Assembly (NCBI GenBank): GCA_021521415.1
Contig: JAIQDT010000027.1
Coordinates: 4,115,001-4,179,000 of the forward strand
Source: Bidens hawaiensis
Taxonomy: Eukaryota; Streptophyta; Magnoliopsida; Asterales; Asteraceae
DNA: 64,000 nucleotides
Direction: 5' to 3'
Shown: positions 12,415-23,517 of the stretch, in pieces
Layout of the letters: each line of letters starts with the position of its first letter
Numbering within the stretch: the first letter of the stretch is position 1
Position numbers and translations under genes: made by a program
Notes under the pieces: model-generated
Database searches by the model: none
What the model saw: only the letters and a program-made list of their open reading frames with translations
Told to the model about the DNA's origin: nothing

Positions 12415-12812
12415 CACCCCGGTCACTGTTAAGCTTTTAGGTAAATGGCAATCCTGTATGACCACAACTGGTTAACCGGACCAAACATGTATGACATACG
12501 TGCCCTTCCAGCTCAAAGTTACAGACATAATTTTAAGTGAAATAACACAAAACACAAAACACATCATAATCGCCCCGGGTGCTTTCAGTCGTTGGGTAAA
12601 TGGCTATCCTGTGAAACTACAAGTAGAACACCGGACCAACCATATACGAATATATGTCCTTCAGACTTGAGCAACCGACATAATTTTAAGCGAGAATGAA
12701 TCTTGAAATTTTTGTTTTGTTTTTAATAGTAAAACAAACGCACACACACTATTTTTGACTTTTTGATTTTTCAAACAACACACACACACTATTTTTGACT
12801 TTTTGATTTTTC
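12415..12812. repeat. Direct duplications in the element B spacer
   Basis: Two nested levels. First, about 135 bases at 12415-12550 recur at 12570-12700 with divergence; shared pieces are GGTAAATGGC, ATCCTGT, CCGGACCAA and GACATAATTTTAAG. Second, a phrase CACACACACTATTTTTGACT plus TTTTGATTTTTC occurs at about 12741 and again at 12781, nearly identical, so this second duplication is more recent. Confidence 0.75.
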
Positions 12813-12817
12813 TCCTC

Positions 12818-13700
12818 CTAAATTTGTGCAAGAAAAGTAAAAATGTACAAATAAAAACCCAAAAATACTAAATCCTCGAAACGGAGCATTTTAAGAAAAC
12901 CCACAAGCACATTAAATTTTGTTGTTCCGACAGGTTTTGTAAATAATTCCGCCACATTGTTGTCAGTGTGGACTTGTTCAAGGTGAATTAATTTTCGATA
13001 GAAACAATCACGAATGAAATGAATTTTGATATCGATGTGCTTGGTTTTGTAGTGTTGGATATGATTTTTCACAATTGCATTGGCCGCATCATTATCACAA
13101 AAAATAGGGTTGTCAAGAAATTTCAAACTGTAATCCAGCAGTTGGTTTTGCATCTAGATAACCTGAGAGCAACAAGCCGATGCAGCGACATACTCAGCTT
13201 CGGCAGTCGAAGTAGACACTGTTTGTTTTTTCTTACACTACCATGAAATGAGACGATCTCCTAAGAACTGGCAACCAGCTGATGTGGATTTCCTGTCAAT
13301 GTTATCTGACCATAATTGCTACCAGCAAAAGCATAAAGATCAAATTCTAATTGTTTGGGATACCAAAGACCTAACTTTAGTTGTCCCTTCAGATATCTAA
13401 AAATACGTTTAACAACAATTAAATGAGAGAGTTTAGGATTAGCCTGAAACCGAGCACACTGGCAGAGTGCAAACAAGATGTCAGGACGACTTGCTGTCAG
13501 GTAAATTAGTGACCCGATCATTGATCTGTAGTATGTTTGATCCACCAGACTCCCATCAGGCTCAGATGACAGCAGTGGTCTTTCCGCCATGGGAGTGTTG
13601 GCACTCCTTGAATCATGAAACTAGAACTTTACCAGCATATCCTCAACGTACTTCCCTTGATGTAGTAAAAAGCATAATATTTTTGTATTTTCTCATCCCC
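12818..13700 (-). pseudogene. Element B RT C-terminus and RNase H (copia)
   Basis: The minus strand reads the end of a Ty1/copia RT and its RNase H: HQGKYVEDM near 13660, then YYRSMIGSLIYLTASRPDIL and RIFRYLKGQLKLGLWYPKQ (13590-13261), then out of frame TSTAEAEYVAASACCSQV near 13200, then FCDNDAANAIVKNHIQHYKT with TKHIDIKIHFIRD (13153-12818). These are the copia thumb/connection and RNase H signatures. The first catalytic Asp is replaced (YAFAGSNY where DAD-Y is expected). Stops lie near 13250 and 13150. The 5' two thirds of RT are missing. Confidence 0.82.
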
Positions 13701-13790
13701 CCTCATACACCATAATATTAAAGAAATGAAAATTTTAACAAACAAAATCTATTAAGAAAACAATAAAATTGATTACTCGAGATAAGGGAT
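13701..13790. other. Junction sequence between element B RT and element C LTR
   Basis: About 90 AT-rich bases that match neither the RT frame nor the LTR. I see no clear target duplication, because element C's other end is lost. Confidence 0.35.
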
Positions 13791-14173
13791 TGTAAGTCCC
13801 GAATCTGGATCACTACAATTATGATATTAATAGAACGAGTATTGGTGCGGAATACCAACACTCGGTGATTCAAGAAAATTAATTAGCACAAGTAATTAAG
13901 ACAGGATTGCTTCAAAACACACGTATATTAAGAATACGCCGGGTGCTTAAGCACTTACAATACTTAATCACAATAACAAGAAATGAACAACCTTAACCCT
14001 ATACATGACATAACTATATATAGTGACACCAACTAGCTAGCCGGCCCAAACAAACAATTGCCCACCGAGAACACTAAAGAGTTCTCGGCTCACATCATGA
14101 CCTGTATCCCAAGCCCACAAACAAGTTAAACTTAATACAAGATAAGCTCAAACCACATAAAGTAGGCCCAACA
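13791..14173 (-). repeat. Element C 3' LTR (complete)
   Basis: 383 bp. On the coding strand it starts TGTTGGGCCTAC and ends GGGACTTACA, matching the termini of element E's LTRs (TGTTGGGCC...CCTTAC). A TATA-like CTATATATAG lies at 14014-14023. It holds the GAGAACACT...GTTCTCGG palindrome in an imperfect form. Confidence 0.88.
14014..14023 (-). promoter_or_regulatory. TATA box in element C LTR
   Basis: CTATATATAG, a palindromic TATA element, sits about 150 bases into the LTR from its U3 end, the expected place for the LTR promoter. Element E's LTR has TATATATAG at the corresponding position. Confidence 0.55.
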
Positions 14174-15244
14174 TCAGCAAATGATTTTAAACCATTTAAA
14201 CCAAGAAAAAAAATTTGAATCTCGCTTTATCAAAAGTTTGGGTAAAAAGGTCTGCCTTTTGATGATCCATGTGAACTTTTTCAATGTAAATTAATTTTTT
14301 TTTCATAACAGACACATATAAAATGATATCGAAATTCATTATGTTTTGTTTTAGAGTGGTGCACAGGGTTCTTCGTGATATATATCGCAACAGAGTTGTC
14401 AATAAAAATGGAGTAGTAAGAAACTTCAAACCATAATCCCGCAAATATTGTTGGATCAAAAGAACCTATGAAGAGAAAATCAAGGATGCCTCATGTTCAG
14501 CTTTAGTGGCCAGAAAAGCATGGTAACAATTCATAAATCCCGCCATTAGGGCTATATTCTCTTGAGTTTCTTTTGTTATTGTGGGAATCTGGCTGAAGTT
14601 CTGATTGCGAGGGGTCTTACCGGAATCATTTGTAGACTGACCAGATTTGGTGAAAAATGCTGGAGGTTGTTTGGGCGAATTGGATAATGATGATTGCCCT
14701 AGAGTGGATGAAAACATCTGGAAGTTTACCTGTAGTGGTTGTTTAGTAGGCTTGAATAGTGAGAAGCTATCTTGAGACATAAGAGCACTATTAGAAGCAA
14801 CTTTATATCCCGCAGAACTGTAAGAACTAGCGTGATTTATTGCCCGTTGTTTATCATCCATATCACATGCCTTAATGGTGGCTATCATTTCAGTCATGCT
14901 CATTCTGTTAAGATCCTTGGTATTTTTGATAACCGCAACATTCATGTCCCAATTTGTTTTGCAGAGAGTTCACCAACTTGTTGTTAATTTCTGAAGTTTG
15001 CAAAAAAATTCCTACAGTTCTCATTTCAGTCACGAGAGATATAAACCTTTGAAGTTGGGATTCCAATGTCTCTCCCAAAACATGATTAAATATATTAAAC
15101 TTTTGTCGCAGCAGATCTTGGCGACTTCTCTTCATATCCTTATTTCCCTCATAAAATTCTATCAGTGCAGCCCATAACTCCTTAGCAGATTGGAGTTCTC
15201 TAAACTGAAGGGCAATCTCAGGTGAGAGTGCCAAAAAAAAATAG
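14061..15244 (-). repeat. Array unit 1
   Basis: Joined to the full LTR. The U3 palindrome is imperfect (CTAAAGAGTTCTCGG). Its T run near 14290 is longer than in the other units, which shifts the RNase H frame. Gag part (14945-14466) is open and has ITKETQENI where the other units have IPKETQENI. Confidence 0.85.
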
Positions 15245-16420
15245 CCCACCGAGAACACTAAAGTGTTCTCGGCTCACATCATGACCTGTATCCCAAGCCC
15301 ACAAACAAGTTAAACTAAATACAAGATAAGCTCAAACCACATAAACTAGGCCCAACTCAGCAAATGATTTTAAACCATTTAAACCAAGAAAAAAAATCTC
15401 GCTTTATCAAAGTTTGGGTAAAAAGGTCTGCCTTTTGATGATCCATGTGAACTTTTTCAATGTAAATTAATTTTTTTTCATAACAGACACATATAAAATG
15501 ATATCGAAATTCATTATGTTTTGTTTTAGAGTGGTGCACAGGGTTCTTCGTGATATATATCGCAACAGAGTTGTCAATAAAAATGGAGTAGTAAGAAACT
15601 TCAAACCATAATCCCGCAAATATTGTTGGATCAAAAGAACCTATGAAGAGAAAATCAAGGATGCCTCATGTTCAGCTTTAGTGGCCAGAAAAGCATGGTA
15701 ACAATTCATAAATCCCGCCATTAGGGCTATATTTTCTTGAGTTTCTTTTGGTATTGTGGGAATCTGGCTGAAGTTCTGATTGCGAGGGGTCTTACCGGAA
15801 TCATTTGTAGACTGACCAGATTTTGTGAAAAATGCTGGAGGTTGTTTGGGCGAATTGGATAATGATGATTGCCCTAGAGTGGATGAAAACATCTGGAAGT
15901 TTACCTGTAGTGGTTGTTTAGTAGGCTTGAATAGTGAGAAGCTATCTTGAGACATAAGAGCACTGTTAGAAGCAACTTTATATCCCGCAGAACTGTAAGA
16001 ACTAGCGTGATTTATTGCCCGTTGTTTATCATCCATAACACATGCCTTAATGGTGGCTATCATTTCAGTCATGCTCATTCTGTTAAGATCCTTGGTATTT
16101 TTGATAACCGCAACATTCATGTCCCAATTTGTTTTGCAGAGAGTTCACCAACTTGTTGTTAATTTCTGAAGTTTGCAAAAAAATTCCTGCAATTCTCATT
16201 TCAGTCACGAGAGATGTAAACCTTTGAAGTTGGGATTCCAATGTCTCTCCCAAAACATGATTAAATATATTAAACTTTTGTCGCAGCAGATCTTGGCGAC
16301 TTCTCTTCATATCCTCATTTCCCTCATAAAATTCTATCAATGCAGCCCATAACTCCTTAGCAGATTGGAGTTTTCTAAACTGAAGGGCAATCTCAGGTGA
16401 GAGTGCCAAAAAAACAATAG
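15245..16420 (-). repeat. Array unit 2
   Basis: Shortest unit (1176 bp): the TTTGAA before TCTCGC near 15396 is deleted, and one base is lost in ATCAAAGTTTGG. Gag 16120-15641 is open with ACVMDD, shared with unit 3 only. Confidence 0.85.
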
Positions 16421-17602
16421 CCCACCGAGAACACTAAAGTGTTCTCGGCTCACATCATGACCTCTATCCCAAGCCCACAAACAAGTTAAACTAAATACAA
16501 GATAAGCTCAAACCACATAAACTAGGCCCAACTCAACAAATGATTTTAAACCATTTAAACCAAGAAAAAAAATTTGAATCTCGCTTTATCAAAAGTTTGG
16601 GTAAAAAGGTCTGCCTTTTGATGATCCATGTGAACTTTTTCAATGTAAATTAATTTTTTTTCATAACAGACACATATAAAATGATATCGAAATTCATTAT
16701 GTTTTGTTTTAGAGTGGTGCACAGGGTTCTTCGTGATATATATCGCAACAGAGTTGTCAATAAAAATGGAGTAGTAAGAAACTTCAACCATAATCCCGCA
16801 AATATTGTTGGATCAAAAGAACCTGTGAAGTGAAAATCAAGGATGCCTCATGTTCAGCTTTAGTGGCCAGAAAAGCATGGTAACAATTCATAAATCCCGC
16901 CATTAGGGCTATATTCTCTTGAGTTTCTTTTGGTATTGTGGGAATCTGGCTGAAGTTCTGATTGCGAGGGGTCTTACCGGAATCATTTGTAGACTGACCA
17001 GATTTTGTGAAAAATGCTGGAGGTTGTTTGGGCGAATTGGATAATGATGATTGCCCTAGAGTGGATGAAAACATCTGGAAGTTTACCTGTAGTGGTTGTT
17101 TAGTAGGCTTGAATAGTGAGAAGCTATCTTGAGACATAAGAGCACTGTTAGAAGCAACTTTATATCCCGCAGAACTGTAAGAACTAGCGTGATTTATTGC
17201 CCGTTGTTTATCATCCATAACACATGCCTTAATGGTGGCTATCATTTCAGTCATGCTCATTCTGTTAAGATCCTTGGTATTTTTGATAACCGCAACATTC
17301 ATGTCCCAATTTGTTTTGCAGAGAGTTCACCAACTTGTTGTTAATTTCTTAAGTTTGCAAAAAAATTCCTGCAATTCTCATTTCAGTCACGAGAGATGTA
17401 AACCTTTGAAGTTGGGATTCCAATGTCTCTCCCAAAACATGATTAAATATATTAAACTTTTGTCGCAGCAGATCTTGGCGACTTCTCTTCATATCCTCAT
17501 TTCCCTCATAAAATTCTATCAATGCAGCCCATAACTCCTTAGCAGATTGGAGTTTTCTAAACTGAAGGGCAATCTCAGGTGAGAGTGCCAAAAAAACAAT
17601 AG
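16421..17602 (-). repeat. Array unit 3
   Basis: Shares with unit 4 the variants GACCTCTATCCC and CTTCAACCATAAT (one A lost), and a frame that runs from gag straight into RNase H (17302-16784, 172 codons, ending QQYLRDYG). The gag ACVMDD variant is shared with unit 2, linking 2, 3 and 4 in steps. Confidence 0.85.
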
Positions 17603-18784
17603 CCCACCGAGAACACTAAAGTGTTCTCGGCTCACATCATGACCTCTATCCCAAGCCCACAAACAAGTTAAACTAAATACAAGATAAGCTCAAACCACAT
17701 AAACTAGGCCCAACTCAACAAATGATTTTAAACCATTTAAACCAAGAAAAAAAATTTGAATCTCGCTTTATCAAAAGTTTGGGTAAAAAGGTCTGCCTTT
17801 TGATGATCCATGTGAACTTTTTCAATGTAAATTAATTTTTTTTCATAACAGACACATATAAAATGATATCGAAATTCATTATGTTTTGTTTTAGAGTGGT
17901 GCACAGGGTTCTTCGTGATATATATCGCAACAGAGTTGTCAATAAAAATGGAGTAGTAAGAAACTTCAACCATAATCCCGCAAATATTGTTGGATCAAAA
18001 GAACCTGTGAAGTGAAAATCAAGGATGCCTCATGTTCAGCTTTAGTGGCCAGAAAAGCATGGTAACAATTCATAAATCCCGCCATTAGGGCTATATTCTC
18101 TTGAGTTTCTTTTGGTATTGTGGGAATCTGGCTGAAGTTCTGATTGCGAGGGGTCTTACCGGAATCATTTGTAGACTGACCAGATTTGGTGAAAAATGCT
18201 GGAGGTTGTTTGGGCGAATTGGATAATGATGATTGCCCTAGAGTGGATGAAAACATCTGGAAGTTTACCTGTAGTGGTTGTTTAGTAGGCTTGAATAGTG
18301 AGAAGCTATCTTGAGACATAAGAGCACTGTTAGAAGCAACGTTATATCCCGCAGAACTGTAAGAACTAGCGTGATTTATTGCCCGTTGTTTATCATCAAT
18401 ATCACATGCCTTAATAGTGGCTATCATTTCAGTCATGCTCATTCTGTTAAGATCCTTGGTATTTTTGATAACCGCAACATTCATGTCCCAATTTGTTTTG
18501 CAGAGAGTTCACCAACTTGTTGTTAATTTCTGAAGTTTGCAAAAAAATTCCAGCAGTTCTCATTTCAGTCACGAGAGATATAAACCTTTGAACATGGGAT
18601 TCCAATGTCTCTCCCAAAACATGATTAAATATATTAAACTTTTGTCGCAGCAGATCTTGGCGACTTCTCTTCATATCCTCATTTCCCTCATAAAATTATA
18701 TCAGTGCAGCCCATAACTCCTTAGCAGATTGGAGTTCTCTAAACTGAAGGGCAATCTCAGGTGAGAGTGCCAAACAAACAATAG
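17603..18784 (-). repeat. Array unit 4
   Basis: LTR/RNase H half like unit 3 (GACCTCTATCCC, CTTCAACC). The gag half instead has GYNVASN, as in units 6-8. This mosaic pattern suggests gene conversion or crossover within the array. Gag/RNase H fusion frame at 18484-17966. Confidence 0.85.
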
Positions 18785-19968
18785 CCCACCGAGAACACTA
18801 AAGTGTTCTCGGCTCACATCATGACCTGTATCCCAAGCCCACAAACAAGTTAAACTAAATACAAGATATGCTCAAACCACATAAACTAGGCCCAACTTCA
18901 GCAAATGATTTTAAACCATTTAAACCAAGAAAAAAAATTTGAATCTCGCTTTATCAAAAGTTTGGGTAAAAAGGTCTGCCTTTTGATGATCCATGTGAAC
19001 TTTTTCAATGTAAATTAATTTTTTTTCATAACAGACACATATAAAATGATATCGAAATTCATTATGTTTTGTTTTAGAGTGGTGCACAGGGTTCTTCGTG
19101 ATATATATCGCAACAGAGTTGTCAATAAAAATGGAGTAGTAAGAAACTTCAAACCATAATCCCGCAAATATTGTTGGATCAAAAGAACCTATGAAGAGAA
19201 AATCAAGGATGCCTCATGTTCAGCTTTAGTGGCCAGAAAAGCATGGTAACAATTCATATATCCCGCCATTAGGGCTATATTCTCTTGAGTTTCTTTTGGT
19301 ATTGTGGGAATCTGGCTGAAGTTCTGATTGCGAGGGGTCTTACCGGAATCATTTGTAGACTGACCAGATTTGGTGAAATATGCTAGAGGTTGTTTGGGCG
19401 AATTGGATAATGATGATTGCCCTAGAGTGGATCAAAACATCTGGAAGTTTACCTGTAGTGGTTGTTTAGTAGGCTTGAATAGTGAGAAGCTATCTTGAGA
19501 CATAAGAGCACTGTTAGAAGCAACTTTATATCCCGCAGAACTGTAAGAACTAGCGTGATTTATTGCCCGTTGTTTATCATCCATATCACATGCCTTAATG
19601 GTGGCTATCATTTCAGTCATGCTCATTCTGTTAAGATCCTTGGTATTTTTGATAACCACAACATTCATGTCCCAATTTGTTTTGCAGAGAGTTCACCAAC
19701 TTGTTGTTAATTTCTGAAGTTTACAAAAAAATTCCGGCAGTTCTCATTTCAGTCACGAGAGATATAAACCTTTGAAGTTGGGATTCCAATGTCTCTCCCA
19801 AAACATGATTAAATATATTAAACTTTTGTCGCAGCAGATCTTGGCGACTTCTCTTCATATCCTGATTTCCCTCATAAAATTCTATCAGTGCAGCCCATAA
19901 CTCCTTAGCAGATTGGAGTTCTCTCAACTGAACGGCAATCTCAGGTGAGAGTGCCAAACAAACAATTG
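18785..19968 (-). repeat. Array unit 5
   Basis: Private variants CAAGATATGCTC, AACTTCAGCAAATG and GGATCAAAACATC; gag is split (19668-19432 and 19957-19721). Has EIAVQLRELQ, the gag variant shared with units 7 and 8, and NQDMKRS. Confidence 0.85.
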
Positions 19969-21151
19969 CCCACCGAGAACACTAAAGTGTTCTCGGCTCA
20001 CATCATGACCTGTATCCCAAGCCCACAAACAAGTTAAACTAAATACAAGATAAGCTCAAACCACATAAACTAGGCCCAACTCAGCAAATGATTTTAAACC
20101 ATTTAAACCAAGAAAAAAAATTTGAATCTCGCTTTATCAAAAGTTTGGGTAAAAAGGTCTGCCTTTTGATAATCCATGTGAACTTTTTCAATGTAAATTA
20201 ATTTTTTTTCATAACAGACACATATAAAATGATATCGAAATTCATTATGTTTTGTTTTAGAGTGGTGCACATGGTTCTTCGTGATATATATCGCAACAGA
20301 GTTGTCAATAAAAATGAAGTAGTAAGAAACTTCAAACCATAATCCCGCAAATATTGTTGGATCAAAAGAACCTATGAAGTGAAAATCAAGGATGCCTCAT
20401 GTTCAGCTTTAGTGGCCAGAAAAGCATGGTAACAATTCATAAATCCCGCCATTAGGGCTATATTCTCTTGAGTTTCTTTTGGTATTGTGGGAATCTGGCT
20501 GAAGTTCTGATTGCGAGGGGTCTTACCGGAATCATTTGTAGACTGACCAGATTTGGTGAAAAATGCTGGAGGTTGTTTGGGCGAATTGGATAACGATGAT
20601 TGCCCTAGAGTGGATGAAAACATCTGGAAGTTTACCTGTAGTGGTTGTTTAGTAGGCTTGAATAGTGAGAAGCTATCTTGAGACATAAGAGCACTGTTAG
20701 AAGCAACGTTATATCCCGCAGAACTGTAAGAACTAGCGTGATTTATTGCTCGTTGTTTATCATCCATATCACATGCCTTAATAGTGGCTATCATTTCAGT
20801 CATGCTCATTCTGTTAAGATCCTTGGTATTTTTGATAACCACAACATTCATGTCCCAATTTGTTTTGAAGAGAGTTCACCAACTTGTTGTTAATTTCTGA
20901 AGTTTACAAAAAAATTCCTGCAGTTCTCATTTCAGTCACGAGAGATATAAACCTTTGAAGTTGGGATTCCAATGTCTCTCCCAAAACATGATTAAATATA
21001 TTAAACTTTTGTCGCAGCAGATCTTGGCGACTTCTCTTCATATCCTCATTTCCCTCATAAAATTCTATCAGTGCAGCCCATAACTCCTTAGCAGATTGGA
21101 GTTCTCTCAACGGAACGGCAATCTCAGGTGAGAGTGCCAAACAAACAATAG
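19969..21151 (-). repeat. Array unit 6
   Basis: First unit with CACATGGTTCTTCG and AAAATGAAGTAG, which then mark units 6-9. Private GATAATCCATG and EIAVPLREL. Gag 20851-20372 is open with GYNVASN. Confidence 0.85.
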
Positions 21152-22334
21152 CCCACCGAGAACACTAAAGTGTTCTCGGCTCACATCATGACCTGTATCC
21201 CAAGCCCACCAACAAGTTAAACTAAATACAAGATAAGCTCAAACCACATAAACTAGGCCCAACTCAGCAAATGATTTTAAACCATTTAAACCAAGAAAAA
21301 AAATTTGAATCTCGCTTTATCAAAAGTTTGGGTAAAAAGGTCTGCCTTTTGATGATCCATGTGAACTTTTTCAATGTAAATTAATTTTTTTTCATAACAG
21401 ACACATATAAAATGATATCGAAATTCATTATGTTTTGTTTTAGAGTGGTGCACATGGTTCTTCGTGATATACATCGCAACAGAGTTGTCAATAAAAATGA
21501 AGTAGTAAGAAACTTCAAACCATAATCCAGCAAATATTGTTGGATCAAAAGAACCTATGAAGTGAAAATCAAGGATGCCTCATGTTCAGCTTTAGTGGCC
21601 AGAAAAGCATGGTAACAATTCATAAATCCCGCCATTAGGGCTATATTCTCTTGAGTTTCTTTTGGTATTGTGGGAATCTGGCTGAAGTTCTGATTGCGAG
21701 GGGTCTTACCGGAATCATTTGTAGACTGACCAGATTTGGTGAAAAATGCTGGAGGTTGTTTGGGCGAATTGGATAATGATGATTGCCCTAGAGTGGATGA
21801 AAACATCTGGAAGTTTACCTGTAGTGGTTGTTTAGTAGGCTTGAATAGTGAGAAGCTATCTTGAGACATAAGAGCACTGTTAGAAGCAACGTTATATCCC
21901 GCAGAACTGTAAGAACTAGCGTGATTTATTGCTCGTTGTTTATCATCCATATCACATGCCTTAATAGTGGCTATCATTTCAGTCATGCTCATTCTGTTAA
22001 GATCCTTGGTATTTTTGATAACCACAACATTCATGTCCCAATTTGTTTTGAAGAGAGTTCACCAACTTGTTGTTAATTTCTGAAGTTTACAAAAAAATTC
22101 CTGCAGTTCTCATTTCAGTCACGAGAGATATAAACCTTTGAAGTTGGGATTCCAATGTCTCTCCCAAAACATGATTAAATATATTAAACTTTTGTCGCAG
22201 CGGATCTTGGCGACTTCTCTTCATATCCTCATTTCCCTCATAAAATTCTATCAGTGCAGCCCATAACTCCTTAGCAGATTGGAGTTCTCTCAACTGAACG
22301 GCAATCTCAGGTGAGAGTGCCAAACAAACAATAG
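21152..22334 (-). repeat. Array unit 7
   Basis: Shares ATACATCGCAAC and AATCCAGCAAAT with units 8 and 9, and the CGCAGCGGATC variant (QDPLRQ in gag) with unit 8 only. Private CCCACCAACAAG. Almost identical to unit 8 by eye. Confidence 0.85.
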
Positions 22335-23517
22335 CCCACCGAGAACACTAAAGTGTTCTCGGCTCACATCATGACCTGTATCCCAAGCCCACAAACAAGT
22401 TAAACTAAATACAAGATAAGCTCAAACCACATAAACTAGGCCCAACTCAGCAAATGATTTTAAACCATTTAAACCAAGAAAAAAAATTTGAATCTCGCTT
22501 TATCAAAAGTTTGGGTAAAAAGGTCTGCCTTTTGATGATCCATGTGAACTTTTTCAATGTAAATTAATTTTTTTTCATAACAGACACATATAAAATGATA
22601 TCGAAATTCATTATGTTTTGTTTTAGAGTGGTGCACATGGTTCTTCGTGATATACATCGCAACAGAGTTGTCAATAAAAATGAAGTAGTAAGAAACTTCA
22701 AACCATAATCCAGCAAATATTGTTGGATCAAAAGAACCTATGAAGTGAAAATCAAGGATGCCTCATGTTCAGCTTTAGTGGCCAGAAAAGCATGGTAACA
22801 ATTCATAAATCCCGCCATTAGGGCTATATTCTCTTGAGTTTCTTTTGGTATTGTGGGAATCTGGCTGAAGTTCTGATTGCGAGGGGTCTTACCGGAATCA
22901 TTTGTAGACTGACCAGATTTGGTGAAAAATGCTGGAGGTTGTTTGGGCGAATTGGATAATGATGATTGCCCTAGAGTGGATGAAAACATCTGGAAGTTTA
23001 CCTGTAGTGGTTGTTTAGTAGGCTTGAATAGTGAGAAGCTATCTTGAGACATAAGAGCACTGTTAGAAGCAACGTTATATCCCGCAGAACTGTAAGAACT
23101 AGCGTGATTTATTGCTCGTTGTTTATCATCCATATCACATGCCTTAATAGTGGCTATCATTTCAGTCATGCTCATTCTGTTAAGATCCTTGGTATTTTTG
23201 ATAACCACAACATTCATGTCCCAATTTGTTTTGAAGAGAGTTCACCAACTTGTTGTTAATTTCTGAAGTTTACAAAAAAATTCCTGCAGTTCTCATTTCA
23301 GTCACGAGAGATATAAACCTTTGAAGTTGGGATTCCAATGTCTCTCCCAAAACATGATTAAATATATTAAACTTTTGTCGCAGCGGATCTTGGCGACTTC
23401 TCTTCATATCCTCATTTCCCTCATAAAATTCTATCAGTGCAGCCCATAACTCCTTAGCAGATTGGAGTTCTCTCAACTGAACGGCAATCTCAGGTGAGAG
23501 TGCCAAACAAACAATAG
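22335..23517 (-). repeat. Array unit 8
   Basis: Nearly identical to unit 7 over its whole 1183 bp. Units 7 and 8 are probably the most recent duplication in the array. Confidence 0.85.
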
